Assembly (NCBI RefSeq): GCF_019749955.1 | Contig: NZ_JAIEPC010000016.1 | Coordinates: forward strand, 62,001 to 126,000 | Length of the DNA: 64,000 bases | Direction of reading: 5' to 3' | From: Sphingomonas sp. | Lineage (GTDB): Bacteria > Pseudomonadota > Alphaproteobacteria > Sphingomonadales > Sphingomonadaceae | In this document: piece after piece, positions 44,568 to 52,580 of the stretch | Layout: every line of letters starts with the position of its first letter | Numbering within the stretch: the stretch's first letter is position 1 | Position numbers and translations under genes: made by a program | Notes under the pieces: generated by a model | What the model saw: the letters and a program-made list of their open reading frames with translations, nothing else | Database searches by the model: none | What the model was told of the DNA's origin: nothing

Positions 44568-45740
44568 ATGGCAGAAGCCTATATCGTCGACGCGGTCCGC
44601 ACCGCGGGCGGCAAGCGCGGCGGCAAATTGGCCGGCGTTCACCCGGTCGACATGGCCGCGAGCGTGCTCGACGCGATCATTGCGCGCACCGGCATCGATG
44701 GCGCTGCCGTCGACGACGTGATCATGGGCTGCGTGATGCAGGGCGGGCAGCAGGCGGGCCAGGTCGGCCGCAATGCCGTGCTCGCCGCTAAGAACCTGCC
44801 CGATAGCGTCCCCGCCGTCTCGATTGACCGCCAGTGCGGATCGTCGCAGCAATCGATGCAGTTTGCAGCACAAGCCGTGATGTCGGGCACGCAGGACATC
44901 GTGATCGCCTCGGGCGTCGAGAGTATGACGCGCGTGCCGATGGGCTCGACGATGATGCTCCACATGAAAGAGGGCATGGGCAACTACAAGTCGCCGCGCC
45001 TCGAAGAGAAATATCCCGGCATCATGTTCAGCCAGTTCATGGGCGCCGAGATGATCGTCAAGAAGCACGGCTTCGACCGCGCGATGCTCGACGCATTCGC
45101 GCTCGAAAGCCACCGCCGCGCGATTGCTGCGACCCAGAGCGGCGCGTTCGACAACGAGATCATCACGATCGAGATCGAAGGCCCCGAGGGTACCGAACAG
45201 CACCGCAGCGACGAAGGCATCCGCTACGACGCGACGCTCGAATCGATCGGCTCGGTCAAGCTGCTGCAGGAAGGCGGCAGCATTTCCGCCGCCAACGCCA
45301 GCCAGATCTGCGACGGCGCGTCTGCCGTGATGATCGTCAGCGAAGCCGCGCTGAAAGAGCATGGCCTCACCCCGCTCGCGCGCATCGTCAACCTGACGGT
45401 GACCGGCGGCGATCCGGTGATCATGCTCGAAGAACCGCTGTTCGCGACCGACAAGGCGCTGAAGCGCGCCGGGCTCAGCATCGACGACATCGGCCTCTAT
45501 GAAGTCAACGAGGCGTTTGCGCCGGTGCCGCTGGCGTGGCTGAAGCATGTCGGCGGCGATCATGCCAAGCTGAACGTCAATGGCGGCGCGATTGCGCTGG
45601 GCCATCCGCTCGGCGCGAGCGGCACCAAGCTGATGGCGACGCTGGTGAATGCGCTCAAGGCACGCGGCGGGCGTTACGGCTTGCAGACGATGTGCGAAGG
45701 CGGCGGCATCGCCAATGTAACGATCATCGAGCGGCTGTAA
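44568..45740 (+). CDS. Acetyl-CoA C-acetyltransferase (thiolase)
   Basis: This 390-residue thiolase has Cys C90 in DRQCGSSQQS, the NEAFAPVP and NGGAIALGHPLGASG motifs with the catalytic His, and a C-terminal MCEGGGIAN with the second Cys. It probably performs the last step of beta-oxidation or the reverse condensation. GGAGAGGATCA precedes ATG 44568. A palindromic repeat and then an SDR gene follow on the same strand. It is distinct in sequence from the thiolase at 23027. Confidence 0.94.
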   Translation: MAEAYIVDAVRTAGGKRGGKLAGVHPVDMAASVLDAIIARTGIDGAAVDDVIMGCVMQGGQQAGQVGRNAVLAAKNLPDSVPAVSIDRQCGSSQQSMQFAAQAVMSGTQDIVIASGVESMTRVPMGSTMMLHMKEGMGNYKSPRLEEKYPGIMFSQFMGAEMIVKKHGFDRAMLDAFALESHRRAIAATQSGAFDNEIITIEIEGPEGTEQHRSDEGIRYDATLESIGSVKLLQEGGSISAANASQICDGASAVMIVSEAALKEHGLTPLARIVNLTVTGGDPVIMLEEPLFATDKALKRAGLSIDDIGLYEVNEAFAPVPLAWLKHVGGDHAKLNVNGGAIALGHPLGASGTKLMATLVNALKARGGRYGLQTMCEGGGIANVTIIERL

Positions 45741-45759
45741 GCCAAGGGAAACCAACAAG

Positions 45760-45842
45760 CCGTTCGTGTCGAGCGCAGTCGAGACACGGGCCACTGGCAC
45801 ACCGCTTGTGGCCGGTCCCTCGACTTCGCTCGGGACCAACGG
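45760..45842. repeat. 83-bp palindromic intergenic repeat, second type
   Basis: CCGTTCGTGTCGAGCGCAGT at the left pairs with the reverse complement CCGTTGGTCCCGAGCGAAGT of the right end, around GGGCCAC/GTGGCC. It is related in style to the 90-bp family but differs in sequence (GTCGAGCGCAGTCGAG core). It lies between the thiolase and SDR genes. Confidence 0.75.
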
Positions 45843-45865
45843 CGATAAATTGAGGGGATAAACAC

Positions 45866-46648
45866 ATGAAACTCGACTCAACCGTTGCCGCCGTCGTCAC
45901 CGGCGGCGCTTCCGGCCTTGGCGAAGCGACCGCGCGCGCGCTCGCGGCGAAGGGCGTCAAGGTCGCGATCTTCGACTTGCAGGCCGAAAAGGGCGAGGCC
46001 GTTGCGGCCGAGATCGGCGGCGTGTTCTGCGAAGTGAACGTCACCAGCGACGAGAGCGTCGACGCCGGCTTTGCCAAGGCGCGCGCGGCGCATGGGCAGG
46101 AACGCGTGCTGATCTGCTGCGCCGGCACTGGCAATGCGGTGAAGACCGCGAGCCGATCGAAGGAAGATGGCAGCATCAAGCACTTCCCGCTCGCCGCCTT
46201 CGACTGGCTGATCCAGATCAACCTGATCGGCACCTTCCGCTGCGTCGCCAAATCGGCGGCGGGGATGCTGACGCTCGAACCGATGGAAGACGGCGAGCGC
46301 GGCGCGATGGTGATGACCGCATCGGTCGCCGCCGAAGATGGCCAGATCGGCCAGGCGGCTTACTCGGCGTCGAAGGGCGGCGTTGTCGGCATGACGCTGC
46401 CGATCGCGCGCGACTTGATGGGCGAGGGCATTCGCATCAACACGATCCTGCCGGGCATTTTCGAAACGCCGCTGATGCGCGGCGCGCCGCAGCCGGTGAA
46501 GGATGCGCTGGCGGCGTCGGTGCCCTTCCCCAAGCGGCTCGGCAATCCGCCCGAGTACGCGCATCTCGCGCTGACGATGGTCGAGAACAGCTATTTCAAC
46601 GGCGAGGATGTGCGGTTGGACGGCGCGATCCGGATGGCGCCACGCTGA
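45866..46648 (+). CDS. SDR-family dehydrogenase (3-hydroxyacyl-CoA dehydrogenase-like)
   Basis: The 260-residue protein has the Rossmann motif TGGASGLGEATARAL (TGxxxGxG), the SDR segment CCAGTGNAVK and the catalytic YSASKGG (Tyr, Lys). The LPGIFETPLMRGAPQPV block resembles type II 3-hydroxyacyl-CoA dehydrogenase (HSD17B10). It is next to a thiolase, which supports a beta-oxidation role. ATG 45866 follows GAGGGGATAAAC. Confidence 0.92.
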   Translation: MKLDSTVAAVVTGGASGLGEATARALAAKGVKVAIFDLQAEKGEAVAAEIGGVFCEVNVTSDESVDAGFAKARAAHGQERVLICCAGTGNAVKTASRSKEDGSIKHFPLAAFDWLIQINLIGTFRCVAKSAAGMLTLEPMEDGERGAMVMTASVAAEDGQIGQAAYSASKGGVVGMTLPIARDLMGEGIRINTILPGIFETPLMRGAPQPVKDALAASVPFPKRLGNPPEYAHLALTMVENSYFNGEDVRLDGAIRMAPR

Positions 46649-46776
46649 CGCGCCGAGTGGCCGGGCGCACGCCGCGCCCGGACTCACCCCAGCGCGGCCA
46701 GCGGCGCGCCCGCGCCGTCTGACGACCCGGCATTTACTGCCGGGTCGCGTGCCCCCTCCCACCAGGACCGCCCCCC

Positions 46777-47292
46777 ATGACCGTTTCACTCTTCACGTTT
46801 GTCGACCTCTACCGCCGTCATCTCGTCACCGCCGGGCATCTGCTCACCAAGGGGAGCGCCTTTGCCGCCGAGCAGGGCATCAGCGAGGCCGAGATGCTCG
46901 GCTGGCGGCTGGCCGATGACATGCACCCACTGGCGTTCCAGCTAATGGTCGTCGCCAATTTCAGCCGCAGCTGGCCCGCGCGCGTCGCCGATCTGCCGAT
47001 CCCCGAGGCAATCACCGCTGATCTGGACGCGGCAGGCTTCCACGCCGCTTTTGCCGATGCGCAGGCGTATCTCGCGACGCTGACCCCTGAGCAATTCGCG
47101 GGTCGTGATGATGTGGCGCTCACCGTTCAGCTCGGGCCAAACACGACGATGGCGCCGACGCTCCCCGCCGGCCAGTGGCTGAGCGTATTCGCGACGACCA
47201 ACATCGTGTTCCACCTGTCAACCGCCTATGGCATTTTGCGGATGAAGGGCGTGCCGCTCGGCAAGTTCGACTTGTTCGCCGCCGGTATCTGA
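46777..47292 (+). CDS. DUF1993 domain protein
   Basis: The 171-residue protein matches DUF1993. The start is MTVSLFTFVDLYRRHLVTAGHLL, followed by DDMHPLAFQLMVVANFSR (with a conserved His) and a FHLSTAYGILRMKGVPLGKFDL end. The fold resembles DinB-like four-helix bundles that can bind metals; no reaction is known. It is followed 5 bases later by a thioesterase gene on the same strand. Confidence 0.88.
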   Translation: MTVSLFTFVDLYRRHLVTAGHLLTKGSAFAAEQGISEAEMLGWRLADDMHPLAFQLMVVANFSRSWPARVADLPIPEAITADLDAAGFHAAFADAQAYLATLTPEQFAGRDDVALTVQLGPNTTMAPTLPAGQWLSVFATTNIVFHLSTAYGILRMKGVPLGKFDLFAAGI

Positions 47293-47297
47293 GCCGG

Positions 47298-47732
47298 ATG
47301 GCGCGCCCCGAACCCTGGCGGCTGTCGCCCAACGCCTATCCGCATCATGAGACGATCCAGACGCGGTTTCAGGACCTCGACGTGCTGGGGCATATCAACA
47401 ATGTCGGCATGGCCGCGATCCTGGAGAGCGGGCGCGTCAAGTTCAACAAGGCGTCGGGACTCGATGCGTGGCGCGAGCAGCAGCGCTGGCTGGTCGCGCA
47501 AGTGATCATCAACTATCTGGGCGAAGGGCATTTTCCTGCCGATGTCGTCGTGTCGAGCGGGATCGGGCCGATTGGCGGGCGCAGTTGGACAATCCTTTCG
47601 ACCGCGTTCCAGCACGGGCACCCCATTGCCACTTGCGACACGGTGGTGGTGATGGACCGCGAGGCGGGCCTGACCGCGCTGCCCGACGCCTATCGCGCGG
47701 CGCTGGAGGCGTGGCAGGTCCGCAGCGGCTGA
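47298..47732 (+). CDS. Acyl-CoA thioesterase (4-hydroxybenzoyl-CoA thioesterase fold)
   Basis: This 144-residue hotdog protein has FQDLDVLGHINNVGMAAILESGRV, with the Asp and the N-terminal helix typical of 4HBT-type thioesterases. A VDREAGLTALPDAYRAAL-like tail follows. ATG 47298 is 5 bases after the DUF1993 stop, so it is translated from the same mRNA. It probably hydrolyses a short acyl-CoA from the neighbouring beta-oxidation genes; specificity is unknown. A dispersed repeat lies 11 bases after the stop. Confidence 0.87.
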   Translation: MARPEPWRLSPNAYPHHETIQTRFQDLDVLGHINNVGMAAILESGRVKFNKASGLDAWREQQRWLVAQVIINYLGEGHFPADVVVSSGIGPIGGRSWTILSTAFQHGHPIATCDTVVVMDREAGLTALPDAYRAALEAWQVRSG

Positions 47733-47743
47733 AGGCGCGCGGC

Positions 47744-47907
47744 GCGAAAGGTGTCAAAAGTTACGACCATCCCGGGGGTGGGGTGGGGCGGAATTCATTG
47801 CGAGCTGCGCCGTTCTCGCGGACGACGGGGAGCAGGCGATTCGGTTGTCAAAGAGCGGGCTTTGACCGGAGAATCGCAGAGGTTTTCCGACATTGAAAGG
47901 GGCAGGC
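47744..47907 (+). repeat. Dispersed ~160-bp repeat, copy B
   Basis: It starts GCGAAAGGTGTCAAAAGTTA and ends TCGCAGAGGTTTTCC followed by AAAGGGGCAGG, sharing both ends with copy A at 26845-26996. As there, it starts shortly after a stop codon (thioesterase, 11 bases) and runs in the direction of that gene. Confidence 0.75.
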
Positions 47908-47914
47908 GGGGGGC

Positions 47915-48133
47915 TAGAGCGGTTTGTGATCACACCAACTCACCCCTCTCCTTCAGGAGCATCGGGCGAAGCGCGCCCCGCGCGCTTCAGGTCCGGCTGG
48001 GAGCCGGACCGGCCCGATGCTGGGACTGGGGTAGGAACGGCCGCAAGAGGTGCGCTGGTCGAGATACCCCACCCCAACCCCTCCCCTAAAGGGGAGGGGC
48101 TCAAGTGATTCCGTCAGATCACAAACCGCTCTA
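47915..48133. repeat. 219-bp element with perfect 17-bp terminal inverted repeats
   Basis: TAGAGCGGTTTGTGATC (47915-47931) and its exact reverse complement (48117-48133) bound 219 bases with no coding frame. Inside near the right end is a CCCCTCCCCT-AAAGGGGAGGGG hairpin, the same core as in the element at 7879-8050. It looks like a non-autonomous miniature element. It almost touches copy B of the other repeat (47907). Confidence 0.75.
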
Positions 48134-48138
48134 ATCCG

Positions 48139-48510
48139 CTATCCGATCGCGCCCAACGCCCAGAGCAGCAGCATGCCGAAGCCGATCGTCGCGACCGACG
48201 CATGCACGGCGATCGAACCGCCGATGATGCCGGGGCGCGATGTGGCGATGATCGGCACGAACAGCCCGGTCAAAAGGGCGCCGGCGATGAGCAACGCGAC
48301 GGTCGACCCCGTGGCATGGCCCGCCACCTTCTCGCCGCTCGGCGCGCCGCGCAACAGCATGACCAGCAGTTCAAGGCCTCCGGCGCCAAACAGCAAATGC
48401 ACCCCCGCCAGCGTCTGCGAATTGCGCTCCCCGCGCAGATAGCGATAGCCCATCACGGCGCCGATCGCGACGCCAATGCCCAGCAACAGCACGACTGGTT
48501 CCACGGTCAT
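48139..48510 (-). CDS. Small four-helix membrane protein, function unknown
   Basis: The 123-residue protein has four hydrophobic segments: VVLLLGIGVAIGAVMGY, LAGVHLLFGAGGLELLVMLL, TVALLIAGALLTGLFVPII and VHASVATIGFGMLLLWAL. A histidine lies in two of them. No family is recognised with confidence. It is on the same strand as the crotonase upstream, 144 bases away, with a strong hairpin between. Confidence 0.65.
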   Translation of the reverse strand: MTVEPVVLLLGIGVAIGAVMGYRYLRGERNSQTLAGVHLLFGAGGLELLVMLLRGAPSGEKVAGHATGSTVALLIAGALLTGLFVPIIATSRPGIIGGSIAVHASVATIGFGMLLLWALGAIG

Positions 48511-48540
48511 CGCGCGCCTCCCTTGCGCCCTTGATCACGA

Positions 48541-48566
48541 CCGTTGGTTTTGCAGGAAACCAACGG
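48541..48566. other. Perfect 10-bp hairpin between crotonase and a membrane protein gene
   Basis: CCGTTGGTTT (48541-48550) pairs with AAACCAACGG (48557-48566) around TGCAGG. It sits downstream of the crotonase stop on that gene's strand. There is no T-run on either side, so termination is possible but unproven. Confidence 0.5.
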
Positions 48567-48654
48567 GTTGATGCACGCAGTAACCCGACGTTGCCCCATG
48601 TCGACCCGATTGTCGAACGGTCGCCATTTGCGCAGACGACCGGCCGGCCCAGCC

Positions 48655-49437
48655 TCAATCCGCGAACACCGCCGCGCGCTTCTGCATGTTCGCCATCACC
48701 GCTTCGACCTGATTGGGCTGACGGATCACGCCGAGTTGCACATCGCTTTCGGCTTGCAGGATCGCCGCGCTGTCGAGGTCGGGCTGGAGGTTGAACAGCT
48801 TCTTCGATCCCTGCACCGCTTGCGGGTTGCGCGCGGCGATCTGCGTCGCGAGCGCGTGTGCTTCGGTATAGGGATCGGTGGCGATCCGCGTCACAAAGCC
48901 GAAGCCGAGCGCTTCGTCGGCGTCGAATTCGCGCGCGGTATAGGTCAGCTCGCGCAGCACATCGTCGCGGGCGATTCCCCGCCACAGTGCGATCCCGGCC
49001 ATGTCGGGGACGAGACCCCAATGGACTTCGCGGATCGAGAAGCGCGTGTGCGGCGCGGCGATGCGGATGTCGGCGCCCGACATGATCTGGAAACCGCCGC
49101 CGAAAGCCACGCCATGGACGGCGGCGATGACCGGCACCGCGAGCGTGCGCCAGCCCCAGGCGGCGTGCTGCGGCAGGTTGGCGTCGCCATGGGTGCGATC
49201 GGCGAGCGACGTGCCCGAACCACCGCTCGCCATGCTCGCCATGTCGAGCCCGGCACAAAACGCGCGGCCCTCGCCCGACAGCACGACGCAGCGCACGTGC
49301 GGCATATGCGCAATCTGGTCGATCGCATTGGCGATCTGGCTGAACATCTCGGGGTCGAGCGCATTCATCTTGTCGCCGCGCGTCAGCTTCACATCGGCGA
49401 CGTGATCCGAAACGGTAATGCGGATGCGGTTTTCCAT
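48655..49437 (-). CDS. Enoyl-CoA hydratase/isomerase family (crotonase)
   Basis: The 260-residue protein has the crotonase fold with oxyanion-hole segments SGEGRAFCAGLDMASM and VHGVAFGGGFQIMSGADIRIA. The IREVHWGLVPDMAG block follows, then a C-terminal trimerisation helix region. Glu residues typical of a hydratase are not both evident (position 2 reads P-D-M), so the exact reaction is uncertain. It precedes an acyl-CoA ligase gene in opposite order on the same strand, in a fatty-acid/aromatic acyl-CoA setting. Confidence 0.9.
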   Translation of the reverse strand: MENRIRITVSDHVADVKLTRGDKMNALDPEMFSQIANAIDQIAHMPHVRCVVLSGEGRAFCAGLDMASMASGGSGTSLADRTHGDANLPQHAAWGWRTLAVPVIAAVHGVAFGGGFQIMSGADIRIAAPHTRFSIREVHWGLVPDMAGIALWRGIARDDVLRELTYTAREFDADEALGFGFVTRIATDPYTEAHALATQIAARNPQAVQGSKKLFNLQPDLDSAAILQAESDVQLGVIRQPNQVEAVMANMQKRAAVFAD

Positions 49438-49485
49438 CGGGTGCCTTTCCCTATCGCAAGGACGAACGCGGTTGGATCGACGCGC

Positions 49486-51027
49486 TCAAACAATCCGGCT
49501 CTCGCTATTGCCCCAATAGCGATCGCGCAACAGCCGCTTGTAGAGCTTGCCGGTCGGCGCGCGGGGGAGTTCGGCGGCGAAGTCGATCTGGCGCGGGGTC
49601 TTGACGCCTGACAGCTCGGCGCGGCACCAGGCGGTGAGTTCGGCGGCGAGCGCGTCACCCGCTTCGGCCATGTCGACCGGCTGCACCACCGCAATCACGC
49701 GCTCGCCCATGTCGGGGCAGGGGCCGCCGATGACGGCAACATCGGCGACGCGCGGGTGGGTGATCAGCCGGTTCTCGATTTCCTGCGGATAGATGTTCAC
49801 CCCGCCCGAGATGATCATGAAGCTCTTGCGATCGGTGAGGTAGAGATAGCCTTCGTCGTCCATCCGGCCAATGTCGCCGAGCGTCGTCCAACCCTCGGCG
49901 TGGCGCGCTTCGGCGGTCTTCTCGGGGTCGTTGTGATATTCGAACACGCCGCCGCCGCCGAAATAGACGAGGCCTTCGGCGCCCGTCGGCAGTTCATTGC
50001 CCGCTTCGTCGCAGATATGGAGCTGGCCGTAAGCGGCCTTGCCGACCGACCCCTTGTGCGCGAGCCACTGCGCCGAATCGATCGTGGTCAGGCCATTGCC
50101 CTCCGACCCCGCATAATATTCGTAGAGCACCGGTCCCCACCAGTCGATCATCGCCTCTTTGACCGGGATCGGGCAGGGCGCGGCGGCGTGGATCGCGACT
50201 TTCAGGCTCGACAGGTCGTAGCGCGCGCGGGTGGCGTCATCGAGCTTCAGCATCCGCACGAAATGCGTCGGGACCCATTGGCTGGTGTTGACGCGGTAGC
50301 GCTCGATCGCGGCGAGCGCGGCTTCGGGATCGAAATGCTGCATCATCACTACCGTGCCGCCGTGGCGCATCACCGTCATCGACCAGCGTAACGGCGCGGC
50401 GTGATAGAGCGGGGCGGGCGACAGATAGATGCTGTCGGGGCCGATCCGGTACAGCGCCTGCGCGAGCATGACGAGGACGTTGGGCGCGGCAATGCCGGGG
50501 TCTTCGGGCAGCGCCACGCGAACACCCTTGGGCCGCCCGGTGGTGCCCGACGAATAGAGCATGTCGGTGCCTGCGCGTTCATCGGCGATCGGGGTAGCGG
50601 GCATCGCGGCGACTGCTGCTTCCCAGCCGTTCCAGCCGGGCGCGGTGCCGCCGATCATGTAGCGCGTGTGGTCGCCCAGCAGCGGCGTCAGCGCCTCGGC
50701 GGTTGCAGCCATCGCAGCGGAAGCGATGATCAGCCGCGCGCCGCTGTCACGGATGATATAATCGACTTCGGGCGCGGTGAGCTTGCTCGGGATGCAGACG
50801 TAGAAGAGGCCAGCGCGCTGTGCGCCCCATACCAGCCCGAAGAACTCGGGGACGTTATCGAGGAACAGCGCGACCGTGTCGCCGATGCCGAGCCCCGCTG
50901 CGCGGAAGAGCTGGGCCGCGCGGTTCGAGGCCGCGTCAAGCTGCGCATAGCTGATCGTCTCGCCGGTTTCGGCGACGATCAGCGCCGCCTTGTCGGGCGC
51001 CGTCTGCGCGTGAACGCTCGGGTGCAT
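49486..51027 (-). CDS. AMP-dependent acyl-CoA synthetase/ligase
   Basis: The 513-residue protein has the adenylate-forming motifs: YSSGTTGRPKGVRV (ATP loop), YEYYAGSEGN, YLTDRKSFMIISGGVNIYPQEIEN (hinge and A8) and PRAPTGKLYKRLLR (catalytic Lys). It probably activates a carboxylic acid to its CoA ester. The start is ATG 51027 with GGGAGAGGACC upstream. It follows the regulator gene at 51061 by 33 bases on the same strand. It is likely coupled with the crotonase 48 bases downstream. Confidence 0.92.
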   Translation of the reverse strand: MHPSVHAQTAPDKAALIVAETGETISYAQLDAASNRAAQLFRAAGLGIGDTVALFLDNVPEFFGLVWGAQRAGLFYVCIPSKLTAPEVDYIIRDSGARLIIASAAMAATAEALTPLLGDHTRYMIGGTAPGWNGWEAAVAAMPATPIADERAGTDMLYSSGTTGRPKGVRVALPEDPGIAAPNVLVMLAQALYRIGPDSIYLSPAPLYHAAPLRWSMTVMRHGGTVVMMQHFDPEAALAAIERYRVNTSQWVPTHFVRMLKLDDATRARYDLSSLKVAIHAAAPCPIPVKEAMIDWWGPVLYEYYAGSEGNGLTTIDSAQWLAHKGSVGKAAYGQLHICDEAGNELPTGAEGLVYFGGGGVFEYHNDPEKTAEARHAEGWTTLGDIGRMDDEGYLYLTDRKSFMIISGGVNIYPQEIENRLITHPRVADVAVIGGPCPDMGERVIAVVQPVDMAEAGDALAAELTAWCRAELSGVKTPRQIDFAAELPRAPTGKLYKRLLRDRYWGNSESRIV

Positions 51028-51060
51028 TGGTCCTCTCCCATTATGTCTTGGGGGGAGAGG

Positions 51061-51711
51061 CTAACGGGCGGCGGTGGCGGCTTCAATCGCGAACTGGTCG
51101 GGCGCCGGCACCGCGAGCCGATAGCCCACGCCCTTTTCGGTGCGTAGCAGCGGCACTGCAAAGTCGCGGTCGATCTTGGCGCGCAGGCGCGAGACATGGA
51201 CGTCGAGCACATTGGTGCCCGGATCAAAGCCGACGCCGCACACCCGCTCCAGCAGCGCCGCGCGGCTGATCGACTCGCCGGGATGCAGCGCCAGTTCGAG
51301 CAGCAGGCGATATTCGCGCGGCAGCAGCTCGATCGGCATGCCGCCGCGCCACACCCGGCGGTCGATGGTGTCGATCGCGAGATCGCCGAGCGTGATCAGG
51401 CGTGGGCTGCCGCGGCGGATGAGGGCCGCGACCCGCGCAGCGATCAGCCGGTCGCTCGCCGAATGGACGACGGCATCATCGGCACCGGCATCGATCGCGT
51501 CGATGACGGCGGCTTCGTCATTCTCAACAATCATCAGCACGGGCGAGGGTGACCGCTGCCGAAGCACCGCCAGCGTTGTTTCGGGTGGTATCGTGCCTTG
51601 GGCGACGATCAGCAGCGCCGCGACGCCGGGCGTGCCATCGGCGGTGATCCCGCGATCGGCCAGCGCCGCGACGAGCGCGGGACGATCAGACGAGAGCCAG
51701 ACGCGTGACAT
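51061..51711 (-). CDS. OmpR-type winged-helix regulator with degenerate receiver
   Basis: The 216-residue protein has an N-terminal receiver-like domain (residues 1-103) and a C-terminal OmpR/PhoB winged helix (about 105-205). The latter shows LPREYRLLLELALHPG, RVCGVGFDPGTNVLDVHVSRLRAKI and RTEKGVGYRL. The receiver has no Asp where phosphorylation should occur: the strand reads ALLIVAQGTIPPE. It therefore probably acts without phosphorylation. It follows the cupin-like gene by 56 bases on the same strand and may regulate that operon. No histidine kinase gene is adjacent. Confidence 0.85.
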   Translation of the reverse strand: MSRVWLSSDRPALVAALADRGITADGTPGVAALLIVAQGTIPPETTLAVLRQRSPSPVLMIVENDEAAVIDAIDAGADDAVVHSASDRLIAARVAALIRRGSPRLITLGDLAIDTIDRRVWRGGMPIELLPREYRLLLELALHPGESISRAALLERVCGVGFDPGTNVLDVHVSRLRAKIDRDFAVPLLRTEKGVGYRLAVPAPDQFAIEAATAAR

Positions 51712-51767
51712 AGGCAGGGTCTAACCCGCCCGACGCACGGACGACGCGCGACCTGCTCCATTTTGGA

Positions 51768-52580
51768 TCATGCTGCGAGCGCCTGCGCAGCGGCGACCGA
51801 GGCGAGCGCGGCAGCGGCGGTGCGCCGCATGCGCGGCGAGGGATGCCGCGCGGCGAAGGAAGTGGCGAGATCAAGCCCGTTGCCGCCACCGAAATGCACA
51901 GCGAGCGACATCAGCACTTCGGACGCCGTTGTCGTCATGCTGCGCACAATCGTGCGCGCGGTGACGTCGAATTCGTACTGGTTGCGCCATTGCTGGGCGG
52001 GATCGCGCGCGAGGATGTTGAGCGATACCGAGAGCGCTTCGGGCGGGTGCTGGACATGGACGTCGCGGTGCGCGCGGTAAAGCAGCAGCCGACCGGGATC
52101 GAGGCGGGTCGTACCGACGGGCCGAAGGTCGACCGGCTCACCGGGCCATCCCTCGACCTGGTCGCCGTCATAGACAAAATCGTCGCTGAGATAGCCCGGT
52201 CCGGCATAGCCATAGGTCAGGAACGGGAAATTATGGTCGTGCGCGAAGCCGTAGAAAAAGGCAGCGGGGCCGCTGGCGCGCAGAACCGCGTCGCTGCGCG
52301 CTGGCCAGAAATTGGCGCGCACGACGAAGCGGCGGTCGGCGGTGAGCAGCATGACTTGCGGGCCATAGCTGTTGGCGGTCTGGCGCTGGTGGCGGTCCTT
52401 CAATTCGGCAATGGCGAGATCGGCGAGGAAATCGCGGTTGCGCCCCAGCCCGGCGAGCAGCGGGCCAAGGCTGGCGAAAGCGTCCTCATCGCGCGCGTCG
52501 GCGGGTGTCGACGCCAGCGCATCGGCCAGCGCCTCCAGCGTGATCGCGGGGGGCTCGCCGGGATCGATCAGTCGCGGCAT
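51768..52580 (-). CDS. Cupin / 2-oxoglutarate-oxygenase-like protein
   Basis: From ATG 52580 the protein has 270 residues. The centre carries GFAHDHNFPFLTYGYAGPGYLS, with an HxH pair, then FVYDGDQVEG and LDPGRLLLYRAHRDVHVQHPPEALSVSLNI. The pattern HxH, later G-x(5)-P-x-G and a second His suggests a cupin-type metal site like that of oxygenases. I have no firm family match. It overlaps the end of the HEAT-like gene by 13 bases, so they are translationally coupled. It sits in the operon with the 53-residue peptide. Hydroxylation of that peptide is one possible role, as inference. Confidence 0.6.
   Translation of the reverse strand: MPRLIDPGEPPAITLEALADALASTPADARDEDAFASLGPLLAGLGRNRDFLADLAIAELKDRHQRQTANSYGPQVMLLTADRRFVVRANFWPARSDAVLRASGPAAFFYGFAHDHNFPFLTYGYAGPGYLSDDFVYDGDQVEGWPGEPVDLRPVGTTRLDPGRLLLYRAHRDVHVQHPPEALSVSLNILARDPAQQWRNQYEFDVTARTIVRSMTTTASEVLMSLAVHFGGGNGLDLATSFAARHPSPRMRRTAAAALASVAAAQALAA

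Noticed and set aside
48580-48605. GTAACC-N16-CGAC, close to the SigF promoter motif
   Set aside because: The last base differs from CGAA and no plus-strand gene follows; it is not counted with the three exact sites.
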